Source: Hygrophila difformis (lineage: Eukaryota > Streptophyta > Magnoliopsida > Lamiales > Acanthaceae). From it: a stretch of 64,000 nt of DNA. Where the stretch lies: positions 24,359,977 through 24,423,976 of the forward strand of contig JAOANR010000012.1 in NCBI GenBank assembly GCA_030278955.1, in the 5' to 3' direction. The first letter of the stretch is position 1. Every line of letters starts with the position of its first letter. Below the pieces are notes generated by a model that was not told the origin of the DNA, did not search any database, and saw only the letters and a list, made by a program, of their open reading frames with translations. The translations under genes were made by a program, and so were the position numbers. This document shows positions 1-11,455 of the stretch, in pieces.

Positions 1-395
1 GGTTGAAGGAGATGGATTCAGGAGGACTTCTATGCCGAGATGCCATGGTTCTTGAAGCCTGAACAAACAGAGGATTCAAATTGGACAGGATCGTCCGGAG
101 ACTAAGCCGTGGGAGAATCACGACTGCCGTCTGTCTGCAAACAGGGAAGTGTTGCATTACAGTTTGAATTGGTTGTTTTTGAGTCTTTTAAGTCTGGTTT
201 TTCTTGAGTATTAGTATAAGTCACCTGGATTAGCATCCCCAGACGTAAATCCGTTGGATCGAACTGGGTCACCAAATTCTTGTGTTTTTACTTTCCGCTG
301 AACACTCTGTGCGCACACCACTTGTTATTCGGTAGTTTAGACGACCACTCGACAACGCGCTTAATTTCAAGATTTCTGTATTATCTGTGACCATC
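1..395. repeat. Unassigned retroelement-like sequence, possible LTR end
   Basis: No intact reading frame is visible. The stretch from about 240 to 300 (an AACTGGGTCACC-type segment followed by AAATTCTTGTGT) resembles the U5 end of plant Copia LTRs, including the LTR at 47991. It is joined at about 385-395 to the middle of a Copia reverse transcriptase reading in +. I read it as a piece of another LTR element or a deletion junction. The window edge hides its left side. Confidence 0.3.
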
Positions 396-1613
396 AGAAA
401 CAATCACCAAGGTAATGGTATAAGCGATTTGATCAATTCATGATTGGCCAGAAGTACACCATGAGCAGTTTTGATCATTGTATATATTTCCGTAAGCTAC
501 ATGATGGATCTTTTATTTATCTTCTTCTATATGTAGATGACATGTTAATTGCTTTGAAATGTAGAGGATAGATAAACAGGTTGAAGTCCCAACTCAGCAA
601 GGAGTTTGAAATGAAAGATCTCGGTGAAGCAAAGAAAATTCTCGGTATGGAAATAATGAGGATAGGAAGAGGGGCACTTTGAGTTTGACTCAGAAGCAAT
701 ATCTGAAGAAAGTATTACAATGGTTTGGCATTACAAACAAAACCAAACCTGTAAGTACACCGTTTGCTCCTCATTTCAAACTTAGTGTTTCACAATGCTC
801 GAAGACGATAGAAGAACGAGAATACATGTCAAATGTTCCTTATTCAAATGCGGTAGGTAGCTTGATGTATGCAATGGTGTGTACAAGGCCTGGCATTTCA
901 CATGCAGTTGGAGTTGTGAGCAGGTACATGCATGATCCGGGCGAAGATCATTGGCACGCTGAGAAATGGATTCTAAGGTATATCTTGAAAACCTTAGATA
1001 TTGGATTGATGTTTGAGAAGACTAATGTTACGGGTCAACATATAGTTGGGTACTATGATTCAGACTATGCAGGAGAGCTGGATAAACGTCGATCAACTAC
1101 TGGATACGTATTTACTCTTGCAAACGCACCAGTTAGTTGGTAGTCTACCTTACAGTCAACCGTTGCTTTGTCAACAACGGAGGCAGAATACATGGCCATT
1201 ACTGAAGCTGTTAAGGAATCCATTTGGTTACAGGGATTGTTGGATGACTTGAGGGTTAGTCAAAAACATGTAACAGTGTTTTGTGACAGTCAAGGTGCCA
1301 TTCACCTAGCAAAGAACCAGGTGTATCATGCTAGAACAAAGCATATCGACGTAAGGTACCATTTTGTGCGGGAAATAATTGAAGAAGGTGGAGTCAAGGT
1401 ACAAAAGATCAAGACCACCGAGAATCCTGCAGACATGTTGATGAAGGCTGTAACATGTAACATGTTGACGAACATTGTTTGAACTTGATAAATCTCTCAA
1501 AAGTTTGAAGATAGCGCTGAAAAGTGCATTTGGAGGTCTTGCCGAATTTCGTGATAAGAGAACTTTGAAGGAGATATTGTGATTGAAAATTGGGATGCAC
1601 CAAGGTGGAGATT
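396..1613 (+). pseudogene. Decayed Copia pol: 3' part of reverse transcriptase and RNase H
   Basis: Translation in + gives Copia-type reverse transcriptase and RNase H pieces in the usual order. The YVDDMLIA catalytic block is near 529-552, [10 protein letters not shown] near 865-895, STTGYVF near 1095-1115, the RNase H stretch STTEAEYMA at 1169-1195, and the [12 protein letters not shown] block near 1331-1366. Gag, protease, integrase and the first half of reverse transcriptase are missing. Stops interrupt it, for example TAA at about 408-410 where the intact relative at 51430 has a glutamine codon, and TAG at 1141-1143 where the relative has lysine. At least one frameshift lies between 550 and 680. 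It is a dead remnant of the same broad Copia group as the element at 47991. Confidence 0.85.
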
Positions 1614-2115
1614 TGAACAGTGGTCGTCCCACCTTTTGCACAGTGGTCATTGGCTATTAATTAAATTAGGTAGGTGGTAGCTGAATATATTGACAAATGT
1701 TGACAACACTATGCAAATTTCGTCTGATTTCAATTCACTTCTCTGTTGAAGCTTGACTATAAATACTGGGACTCTTTCATTTGCAAGGGCACCCCCAGCA
1801 GCAAAGAAAAACCAGTGTTTCCTTGTGAGATCGAGAGAGTCAAGGCAGTGCCTTGGAATCCTTGAGAGAGAGTTTAGCTTTTTTAGACTTTTGTAAGTCT
1901 TCCTTGTCGAGTGGGTTTTGTGTATCAGGAAATTATTTTCAAAACCCTTTTGTAATATTTCTCCCTCATAGTGAAATAATAATTCGGTGGGGCCCGGAGG
2001 ATGTAGTCAAATTTGTGCCAAACCTCGTTAAATCTTGGTGTTCTCTTTATTGTTTAATTAATAGCTTTATTATTCGGGTATAATTTTGGTGGAAACGAAT
2101 CCGATTTCCACAACA
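1614..2115 (+). repeat. 3' LTR of the decayed Copia element
   Basis: The segment starts with TG directly after the purine-rich tract CAAGGTGGAGATT and ends in CAACA. Both features match the LTR of the element at 47991-53123. Shared internal blocks include GAGTGGGTTTTGTG near 1910 and ACCCTTTTGTAATATTT near 1943. A TATAAAT box lies near 1757. No 5' LTR is inside the window, so neither age nor target duplication can be judged. Confidence 0.75.
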
Positions 2116-2321
2116 AATCGTTTAAAGGTCCAATTAAAATTTAAAGCTGCGATCATTTCAACATTAAGTTCAAATTTACATCATTTAGTAACATCAAAAT
2201 TCATTTTCTTTTTTTAAAACTTCAACATCATCGAGCATCAAGATTTGTCACATGAACTGAATTTCAACTACAATGATAGTAATAAATTTACTTGGATTTC
2301 TTGATCCTCACAAAGTTCATA

Positions 2322-2581
2322 TACTCCATCCGTTCCTAAATAGTTGTCTCTTTCAGCTCAATTTCAATAAACAATGTTTGCATTAATTAACTCATAGATT
2401 TACATTTTTACCCTTCAACTACACTCATTCTTAATAAATGTCCAACAAATAACATTTATGTAAAGTGAAGGGCAATATAATAAAAACATAACATAACTAC
2501 CTATAACTACCTAGAAATGACAACTATTTTGGAACATTTTTCAATCTCTAAAAAGACAACTAAAAAGGAACGGAGGGAGTA
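2322..2581. mobile_element. Stowaway-type MITE
   Basis: The element is about 260 bp with ends TACTCCATCCGTTCC and GGAACGGAGGGAGTA, which are inverted copies of one another. It is flanked by TA, the target used by Tc1/mariner (Stowaway) MITEs. The interior is AT-rich with no coding capacity. The same terminal type is seen at 41094-41458. Confidence 0.8.
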
Positions 2582-3279
2582 TTAGTATAGAATTAGGAGT
2601 GGCAGCCGCCCTCCTAAATTGCAGTTTTAGTCCTTTTGCAATCATTGAAATTTAAAATGCATGTGGACAAATTTCAAAAGTGCTGCAAATTTAGATGAAA
2701 CAAGGGAATGCCCCATAATTTTATTTTTTTTTTAAATTTTATTTGACTAACTTTGCTTTTCTTTATTTTTAATATATATACTCCTATTTGGTACTTATAA
2801 TTCTAACTAACCGAAAAGGAGAAAAAATATCACTCGTCCTATGTGATGATTTTCCTTGACATGAGGTTTTTTAGGATGGAATTTAGCTAGGTTCCTTTCG
2901 GAAAGTGGTCCATTAATGAATGAATGAATTAATATAGTACTGAATGGACATTTTTTTTTGGGAAAGGATTATGAACTAACATGATGTTGTTAATTAATTA
3001 TATATTGTAGTATTTACTTCCTTTCGGTGTGACAGAATCTGCTTCGAATGAAAATATGAAATACTACTAATAATCATAAGGTGATCTTGTTGAGGATTAT
3101 TCATTCACCAGCTGAAATTAATTAAAATCTAATTATTCATCTCCTTTGTTTCCTTCTTCGCCCACAAACAAGCTAAGTGTTTTTATATATCTATCCAAGA
3201 TTGGACTATATAGGGGTTTCAAATTTCAATGAATTTAATAAATGGTGCATGGGAAAAGGCTGCAGTGTGAATAATAAAA
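2582..3279. other. AT-rich intergenic DNA
   Basis: About 700 bp of AT-rich sequence with short homopolymer runs. I see no gene, RNA or recognisable transposon ends in it. Confidence 0.6.
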
Positions 3280-3742
3280 GAGCCCGTTTGGATTGGCTTC
3301 TAGGGAGGTGCTTTTGGCTTTTGCTTCTGCCAAAAGCACTTCTAGTAGAAATTAGGTGTTTGTTTTGGCTTTTAAGAAAAAGCAAAAGCACATCGAAAAG
3401 CGAAAAAAATGCTTCTGGGAGAAGCAGCCCAGGAGGTGCTTCTCCCAAAAGCAGAAGCCAAAAACACCTCGTAAACTGTGCAAGGACTTAAATACCCCCA
3501 CTACTTAATATAAATTACACTATAAATATATCTTATTATCATATTAAGTAGCATGTCCTTTTTGGTAATTACCACACTCTAAAAGCACTTTTCATTTTTA
3601 TTCATCCAAACATATTTTTTAGAATAAGCCGCTTTTCAAACATTACATCCAAACACAAAAGTTACGTGCTTTTGCTTTTGACTTCTGCTTCTGCTTCTAC
3701 CTTTGGCTTCTGCTTTTTTCAAAAGCCAATCCAAACGGGCCC
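3280..3742. mobile_element. Palindromic MITE with GAGCCCGTTTGGATTGGCTT ends
   Basis: The two ends, GAGCCCGTTTGGATTGGCTT and AAGCCAATCCAAACGGGCCC, are inverted complements. The subterminal zones are rich in AAAAGCAGAAGC and GCTTTTGCTT blocks that can also pair. There is no transposase. A second, more diverged copy lies in the opposite orientation at 16645-17073. The superfamily is uncertain because I could not settle the target duplication. Confidence 0.8.
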
Positions 3743-5640
3743 TAAGTACTTGCTACTGATGAAGAAGAAGCATTAATTAATTAAGAGTTTAATTTAAACT
3801 AATTATAGTGTAATTAAGAAGCAACATTGAAACCCCAAAAAAGGGAAAAAGCAGCAACGAACACTGCAGATGAATTGATGTCTGATATATATTGATGAAA
3901 AGCCAAATTAAAAGAGACGAGACGAGACGGCGGCTATATATATACTTTGGATCCTTCTTTTCACCTACTATACAAACCCTTATTTGTTTTTGGCTAATTT
4001 ATCACTTATTAGCTTCCTTCATATTATATGTATAACAATCCATTGGTGATAGGCATATAAATATATAACTCCCTTCGTTGGTTCTTAAGTAATCAAACTG
4101 AATAACTAACAATCACATTAACAATTTTGCACTTTTTCTTTCTCTCTTATTTACTTCTCATTTTCTTTATATACAAGCACTACTATTTCTTACCACTTGT
4201 CTAATCTTTATATACAAGCACTACCTATTTTGGGGTAAAATGCATTCCGAATGAACATAAAAAAAAAAAAAAAAAACCGAGTATTGTATATGAGGACATC
4301 ACAATCCAAAACAAGTAGGTGCAGTGCTGTTTGAGGCTATCCCATTACTGTAAAAAGCAGTAAAGAAAAGAAAAGGGTATTTCATCTCGTGGGTAGAATC
4401 ATGACAAAATGAAGTGGTAATTTTTTTGGTTAAAAAAGGTGAAAACTTGAGATATACTAAGATCTAGTATTTTTTAAAAGAAAAGTACGTATTAGTACAC
4501 TATTAAAGATTAAAAAAAAAAGAAAAAAAAAGGACGGGTCATGTGTTAGCTATTTTATTTTTTTTAACAGCGGGAGCTTCCGTAATAATCCCCAATTGTT
4601 AATTAATTGTTACTGTGTATTAAGAAACCCCTCAAATCAAATGAGAGCCGTAGGATGGGGTCATGTGTCGGCAGATCGGAGGGCTCGGGGGCAATTAACA
4701 GGGAACATTCGCATGTGGAAGGAAGGAACAATGTTTTTGTTGTTGTTGAAGAAAAGAAAGCCGCCAATGCCAATTTCTCATTTACTATACGTACTCAAGT
4801 TTATTTATTTATTCTTAATTTATACTAATTCATAATTTATATGCAGTGGTTGTTGTCTTGTAGAGGTGGGGAAGTATGGAATGAGACGATTCCACGTGTA
4901 ATTCAACAGGCAACCTCAGAATCCGATCCTCGATCATACATACACAAGTATTGTAATAATAAGTTAATTTATTGGATGCTGCTGTTATTAGGACAATTAA
5001 CTTTCTTAATGTAATTGTTTCATTAACGTACTCAAAAACAAAATCACCTTTAACTGTGAATGTAATTATGTAAATACTTCTTACTACATATGTAGGCCCT
5101 TAATTAATTATTACAGTGTCTTTGCTTTTGCATTTATTACTATTTGCCAGCTTGTTCAATTCATGGCTGCTTTTTTCAGTAGAATCTCCGATCCAACCCC
5201 AATCCCAATTTAGGAATCTCCACGATTACAACATTTAATGGGCCATGGCCCTATCATTCTATCGTCTCCAACGGATTTGCTTACTCTCAAATTAAATGAT
5301 AGTAAGAATGGTGAATTCAATAATATACTTCGTACTATACAAATGTACAACCGTTGGTGGAGAGAATTATATATGAACAACACAGAAAATGAGTAAAGAC
5401 ATATGCTTGTGAGTGGTAGCCTAAATTTTGTTGATTCAAATCAAATCGCAAATTTCCTCCACTTTCACAAATTTTCTACAATAGTGTAATTTCCTCTGTA
5501 TTGTAGTAAAAAAAATTACTACCTTTATACCTTGGAAAACGGTGCTAAACAACATTCATGATACTTGTATTAAACAACAACAATAATAACAATAATAACA
5601 ATAATAAAAATAATAATAATAATAATAATATCATCATTAT
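3743..5640. other. Intergenic DNA upstream of the NAC gene
   Basis: About 1.9 kb of AT-rich sequence. It contains an A run at 4259-4278 and AAT/AAC microsatellite stretches at about 5572-5632. I see no supported gene or clear transposon ends. Short open stretches near 4600-4830 lack any recognisable protein character. Confidence 0.6.
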
Positions 5641-5644
5641 CATC

Positions 5645-5860
5645 TGGGCTGTGACTTACTCTAGTGGTAGTTAAGTCTCCCAACTCCCAACCTATAGGTT
5701 GGGGTTCGAATTTCCACACGGCCCTCTATCATTCTCCTTTGTGCCATTTGTAATTTGTGTAGCATGGACTCCCACCACCCCTTTCCAGGCCTTTAATGAT
5801 TCCTAAAAAAATCATCATCATCATCATCATCATCATCTTCATCATCATCATCTTCATATG
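5645..5860 (+). mobile_element. tRNA-derived SINE copy with an ATC-repeat tail
   Basis: The head carries an A-box-like CTAGTGGTAGTTAAG at 5661-5675 and a B-box-like GGTTCGAAT at 5703-5711. A family-specific body follows, with TTGTAATTTGTGTAGCATGG and CTCCCACCACCCC. The copy ends in an (ATC)n tail from about 5812. The same body recurs at 11126, 17951/22019 (split), 43572 (reverse), 53318 and 57803, with degenerate pieces elsewhere. It is not a functional tRNA gene, because no cloverleaf or acceptor stem is present. Confidence 0.8.
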
Positions 5861-6231
5861 TTAAGTGCAATAGGGTGACGATTTGTATATTTATTCTGTA
5901 GAAATTATACATACACTTCTATATAATTGAAAGAGAGAAGAGTAGGAAACGAAAGCTAGATGTGAAACCGAAAAAAAAAATAGAAAAGAAAAGCAGCAAA
6001 ATAAAAAATACTACAAATATATAATAAATGAAATGAGTAAAAAAAGGAAAAAGTAAGGGGTGGCAACCTCCCCTCATATAGCTTTTCCATTATTTTAACA
6101 TGTCTAGTTTCTTTTTGTTCTCTTATGTAAACCCCCCCACCCCCTCTCCAACATTCCCTCTTCCCATTCTACTCCTTTTTCATTCATTCATTCCCTTCCC
6201 TTCCCTCCTTTCCAACCTCCTCCTATTAACC

Positions 6232-6235
6232 AAGG

Positions 6236-6286
<51 letters not shown>

Positions 6287-6292
6287 GGACAT
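6232..6292. repeat. (CT)n and (TA)n microsatellite in the NAC 5' region
   Basis: About 22 bases of CT repeat are followed by a TA repeat, roughly 320-375 bp before the NAC start codon. CT tracts are common in plant 5' leader regions. This one may lie in the NAC leader or core promoter, but transcript evidence would be needed. Confidence 0.7.
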
Positions 6293-6607
6293 ATGTATGT
6301 AGACATTATACATGCACTCATACATGTTAGATTTCAATAGAATTGATTTATCTCTTGTATGTTCAACTGATGTTGATTTGTTTTAGGGTTTTCTGCATTT
6401 GCAGGGATATATTTCTTGATCTCCTCTTGCTGGTGGTCTCCATTATTTTTTGGATTCGAGGCTAGCCAGCACATCTCTTGGAACTCCCTATATTTCAAGA
6501 TTTCTTTTAATTTTTTCTTCCATTGATCATAAGAAGTAGTAGCGGTCTTACAAAGGTCATAGGAGGAGGAGGAGCAGGAGACTGTGATAGGAATCCAGAT
6601 AAAATTT

Positions 6608-9600
6608 ATGGCGCCAGTATCACTGCCACCCGGTTTCCGGTTTCACCCAACAGACGAAGAGCTCGTGGCTTATTACCTCAAGAGAAAGATCAACTGCCAG
6701 AAAATTGATCTTGAAATCATTCCTGAAGTCGATCTTTACAAGTGCGAGCCATGGGATCTTCCAGGTATATGATACATCGTGAATAAATCGATTCGAAAAC
6801 ATCATTAAACATATAATCACTATATTTTTGTTCTATGTATTTGTGTGAATTTTATTTAGGGTTTAGGCATAATCTGTAAAGGAATATTGATGCATATCGT
6901 CCAAGAAACCTACCTACAGGTTAATTAAGGGAAGTAAAACAATGAAGAAAGGTATATACACACATAATAATATATATAAAAAAAATGTAATTTAACTCTT
7001 AAATAAGATGTTTCATGTTAACTGTGATCAATATATTCCTTCTGTTTACGTGAACACCTTCACAAGACTTAACATTAACATATGGATAGCATGTTTATAA
7101 TTATATATACATGGTTGTGTTTGTATATCTGTATGCTTTTAACAAATATGAAGATATTGGGGTAAAATATAGAGCAAGCTTTAAATGTTCAACATCGGCA
7201 ATACAAGTCCCCATTAAGGGAAAAGGAAGAGTGATAAGTTGATAATATATGGTCCCTACATCTTTTCAAGTGGTGTTTTTCATAAAGATGTGTGTAATGT
7301 AATCATTCAAGATCATTTTCAGACATGTCTTAAAGCAAACAAAAGATCTCAGTCCTTGCACACCACAACCCAACTTTTTCCTCTTTTGGGCTAACCCTCC
7401 TTTACTAAACACTAACTAGAATACCATATATGTATATATATTTATTATATTATGAATTTGTTGCTTTCAATTTAATTAATTAACAACGAACACATTATGT
7501 AAGAAGACTTCAAGATTCTTACATTAGTTATGTTATTGCTGCTCTTTCTTTGTAATAATGTATGAACAAATTACTTTAATTTATGTTCAAACTTACAAAA
7601 ACACCTACAAAGAGAAGTGTAGCATATTTTTTTTGATTAAAAACACCATAATTTGTAACTTTTTATTTGTAAACAAGAATATGGTCTCATTATCCATCAA
7701 TCTTTTTAATACCTATGTTGCACACTGCACCGGCTGCAGGGAAGTCATTGCTACCAAGCAAAGATCTCGAATGGTACTTTTTCAGTCCAAGAGACCGGAA
7801 ATATCCAAATGGTTCGAGAACAAACCGGGCGACAAAAGCCGGATATTGGAAGGCGACAGGGAAGGATAGGAAGGTGATGACGACGAGTTCACAGGCGAGG
7901 GCAGTGGGGATGAAGAAAACCCTAGTTTATTACCGTGGGAGGGCTCCTCATGGAGCACGAACCGATTGGGTTATGCACGAGTATCGCCTCGACGAAAGAG
8001 AATGCCTTACTCCCTCATCTGGCTTGCAGGTCTCACCAAACTCACCAGATACACACACACACATATATTCCCTTCTTGTTTTAATAGTTTACTGGATTAT
8101 TTACTCGATCGAGTTTAACATACACAGGATGGATATGCCCTTTGTCGGATTTTCAAGAAGAGCTTGAACATCCCCACCAAGAGCGAAGATCATTATGTCG
8201 AAAGCAATAATAATCTCTCCCCCAACATTGACATCCCACTCGGCTCATCAGGACAGTACGATGATGTTTTCGGGATTTGTAATAATAACCGTGGCATGAT
8301 GATGGGATTGAATTCATTTGCTGCCACGGACATGGCTGCTGCTGCTGCTGCTGCTGCAGGTTCTTCATCAACGGATCCTGATGGTGCAGGATGGGCACAG
8401 TACTTATCGGAAGAGGCATTTGGGTTAAGCAATAGCGGGTACCCTAATTTGCCATATCCACCATCAAAGGTAATCACTATAGAAAAAATTATGGATTTAG
8501 TAGCTAAAACTGTGGTAGCTAACGAATTTCGGTCACTAATAAAACTATGGTAGCTAATGAATTTCAGTTGCTAACCTCTTTAGTAACTAAATTTTATTTT
8601 AAAAAAATTCAGTTGCTAGAACAAAATTAAAAATTCCTACAGTGAATAAACTAGCTATTTGTCCGTTTATAATAGTAGTAATTCTTGTGATTTGTTAAAC
8701 TAGTACTATGTCCTAATTCTATGTTGCATGTCTCAAAAAATCGATCTTTAGTGTTTTTAGGATGTTAGGGTGTTAAGGGCATCTTTTCATAACTAGTGAC
8801 ATTTAATTTATTTGTATTTAATTTTTGATGCTCTTGAATCGATTCATAAAATTATTCTTGTAGTGGACGATGAGTGGTTAAGTCCTGACTTGTAATTTTA
8901 TGGTTGAGAGTTAAATTCCTCACTATGTCCCCTTTCCCTTTCCCTTTCCATTAAGTTATGTGGCTTGGACTTCCCTACTCCTTTGGGGACACTTAAATAT
9001 CAATTTACCAAAAACAAAAAAAAAAAATCCATAATCCAAGGAAGATATTCACATCAGAAACATTGTTCCATCCCAGTATTCCATCCTTAACTATTATTGT
9101 TCTTTCGCAGGTTGACATTGCAGTTGAATGTGCAAGATTACAAACTAGATTTTCACTGCCTCCATTAGAGGTCCAAGATTTCTCACAATCTACATTCCAC
9201 AACAACAACAACAACAACCAGACAGCAACAATAATGCCATCTTCAAACATTTTCCACGGGCATCACACATTGAATCCCCAGCCCGACATTGTGCAGCAAA
9301 TCCTCTCTGTTTCTCAATCTTCTAGTGATTTTCAGAATCATACCACATGGCCGGGAGTTTACGGCCCTCGCGATGCATCAATATTCGCCAAATGTACAAA
9401 CAGCTCAAGACAAGAAAACAATCCCATTAGGGCCATGGTTGAAACTGGGGACAGAGATGATGCTCCATTCGAAACTGGAAGAAATATGACAGAGAACTTG
9501 AGATGGATTGGAATGTCTGACAGTGAACTTGAAAAGGTATATATACAAACTTTGCTTGATTATTTTTAATTGGTTTTTATTCTAGTGAAACTATACTTGC

Positions 9601-10562
9601 TCATAACTTATTGCAACTTTGGTAATCTCATTGATAAACATTACAGGCCTTTTCTGACGAATTTAAGACACTCCCCATAGAAAACATTTCCAATACAGCC
9701 CAAAGAGAATTTCATGATTTTGAAGGTATGTGTGTTGTCCGTACACTACTAAATTTCTTGTTTTACATTTATAAATTTGTTATTTGGTTTTAATTTGCGG
9801 TTTGCTATTTAAATTATTTAATCTTTAAATCAATTTTACTTTTCAATCAATTGGAAGAATTTTTTTTATTTTTTAACTTTTATTGTATGATCATGCTCAA
9901 AAGCGTTAATATCATCATGTTGGGTTCTAAAGATGTATTTGGAAAGAAAAAAATATGTGTGTTTTTTCTATGATATATTTATTTATATAATCTTGTACAT
10001 ATTTTTCTTCTTAATTTCAGGGGATGTCCATGGCAACAACTTTGATGCTTTTACAAATATAGAAGCAAATGACACGGGAAATGTAAGCGATAACTTCCTC
10101 ATTGATGAAGACATTGATGACGACTTCTCAACCCCTCCTAACTTTGAAATATTCGAGAAGATCCAAGTGAACCATGGATTGCTCGTTTCAACACGACAAG
10201 CAGCCAGAACGTTCTACCACCAAGTAGTGCCATCGCGGACAATCCAAGTCTTCATAAATCCTATGATAATGGATCGATATCCATCACCTAACAAGGGTTC
10301 CATGACAATGCCTAAGAAAGGAAGTTTGATCGAAAAATTCATGTCCTTTTCGAGAAATTTGATAAGAAGCGTGAATGGTATATCAATGAAGAGCATGGGA
10401 TGTCAAGAGACAAGAAGGCCAAGGGGTAATGTGGATGAAGGAGAAAGCACATTATTATGTGGGGAAGTGATGAACAATTTTATGAAGCCACCCTTGAGCT
10501 TTGCCTTGGCTTTATGTGCTATATGGGTACAAGTTCTTTCACCTTTCTCTTCATTTGTGTAA
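6608..10562 (+). CDS. NAC transcription factor with a putative C-terminal membrane anchor, six exons
   Basis: Exons are 6608-6764, 7740-8029, 8128-8469, 9111-9536, 9647-9725 and 10021-10562. All junctions are GT-AG and in phase, giving 611 residues. The N-terminal NAC DNA-binding and dimerisation domain is complete: [19 protein letters not shown] at about residues 7-25, then [66 protein letters not shown] and YALCRIFKK. The C-terminal half is low-complexity and acidic, with an eight-alanine run in exon 3. The protein ends in a hydrophobic stretch ([20 protein letters not shown]), so it may be released from a membrane before entering the nucleus, as in known membrane-tethered NACs. The NAC domain most resembles the NAC028/NAC045/NAC086 type. 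That subgroup call and the anchor are inference. Introns 1 and 3 are the largest; intron 3 holds a degenerate SINE. Confidence 0.93.
8858..9010 (+). mobile_element. Degenerate SINE copy inside NAC intron 3
   Basis: A diverged relative of the SINE at 5645. GAGTGGTTAAGTCC marks the A-box region near 8871-8884, and the 3' body (TTAAGTTATGTGGCTTGGAC, then CACTTAAATAT) ends in an A run at 9010-9027. The B box is decayed. It ends about 100 bp upstream of the exon 4 acceptor. Confidence 0.5.
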
Positions 10563-11125
10563 TTTGTGGGATGGGAGTATTGTGACTTGTGAGTGACATG
10601 GAATAGTTGTTTTCTTTTCTTTTTTTTTTTTTGGTTCCTTTTTCTTTTTCTCTTTTTTCGTTTTTGTTTTTTTTATGTTTTTCAATTATAATTTGGATTG
10701 GAAAATTGGGTGGTTTAGGACTATGAAATTGTGTAATTTGTATGCTTTTCGATCTATGATACTAGTGAGATTAGATTATCTCTATCTTCGATGAAGTGTA
10801 TAAAAATAAATTATTTAATTTTTTTTATTACTATTATTATTATTTTTAATATTGAATTGTGTTATGATACATTGATACGCAAGTTTATAATTTCAAAAGA
10901 TTTATTTATCCCTACTAGTTTACTGTAATATGTCAAAATACATTAGGATAGAGTCAGTTGAATTTATAACAAACTTGGAGAGAAACACTAAATAATTTCA
11001 TCATGAAATTTTAAAACCAAAATCTTGAAAAACGACAACATATTGAATTACAATATATCATATTTGATTTCAATAGATCACGACAAGAATCCGGAGAATC
11101 CGGCTTCTTCGCCTTCTCAAAAAAA
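10563..11125. other. NAC 3' flank
   Basis: T-rich runs follow the NAC stop, as expected of a plant 3' UTR, and then AT-rich DNA without genes. No single polyadenylation site stands out. Confidence 0.5.
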
Positions 11126-11280
11126 AAATAGACCACGTTAAGTTTCCTGACTCCCAATATTTAAGTTGGGGTTCGAGTTTCCATCCGACCCTCTGTCCAT
11201 CCCTTTTATCTTTTTATAATTTGTATGGCATGAGCTCCCACCACTAATTTTCTAGCAGACTGTTCAGAAAAAAAAAAATC
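11126..11280 (+). mobile_element. SINE copy
   Basis: It matches the family at 5645. The head is ACCACGTTAAGTTTCC, the B box is GGTTCGAGTTTCC near 11168, the body is TTATAATTTGTATGGCATGA followed by CTCCCACCAC, and the tail is a short A run ending near 11278. The A box is partly lost. Confidence 0.7.
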
Positions 11281-11455
11281 ACAACCATAGATATTGGCCA
11301 ACCGAATGATCTGTCTTCTAATTATAAATATGTACTTTTCCACAAATTATCAATTTAATTCCAATCGTAAAAAAATTAATAATATGGAGTACTACCGGCT
11401 TCGGCTTAAAAAAAAATAATATGGAGTACTACATTATCACAGATATGGCCTTATG

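Noticed and set aside
4596..4835. Overlapping 73-79 codon frames on +
   Set aside because: Short, overlapping in two frames, and without protein-like features.
6100..6330. 76-codon open frame with a serine/leucine and YI run
   Set aside because: Translation of the CT and TA microsatellites in the NAC leader region.
7558..7869. Open frame crossing into NAC exon 2
   Set aside because: It is intron sequence read through the exon in another frame; the spliced NAC frame explains the conserved part.
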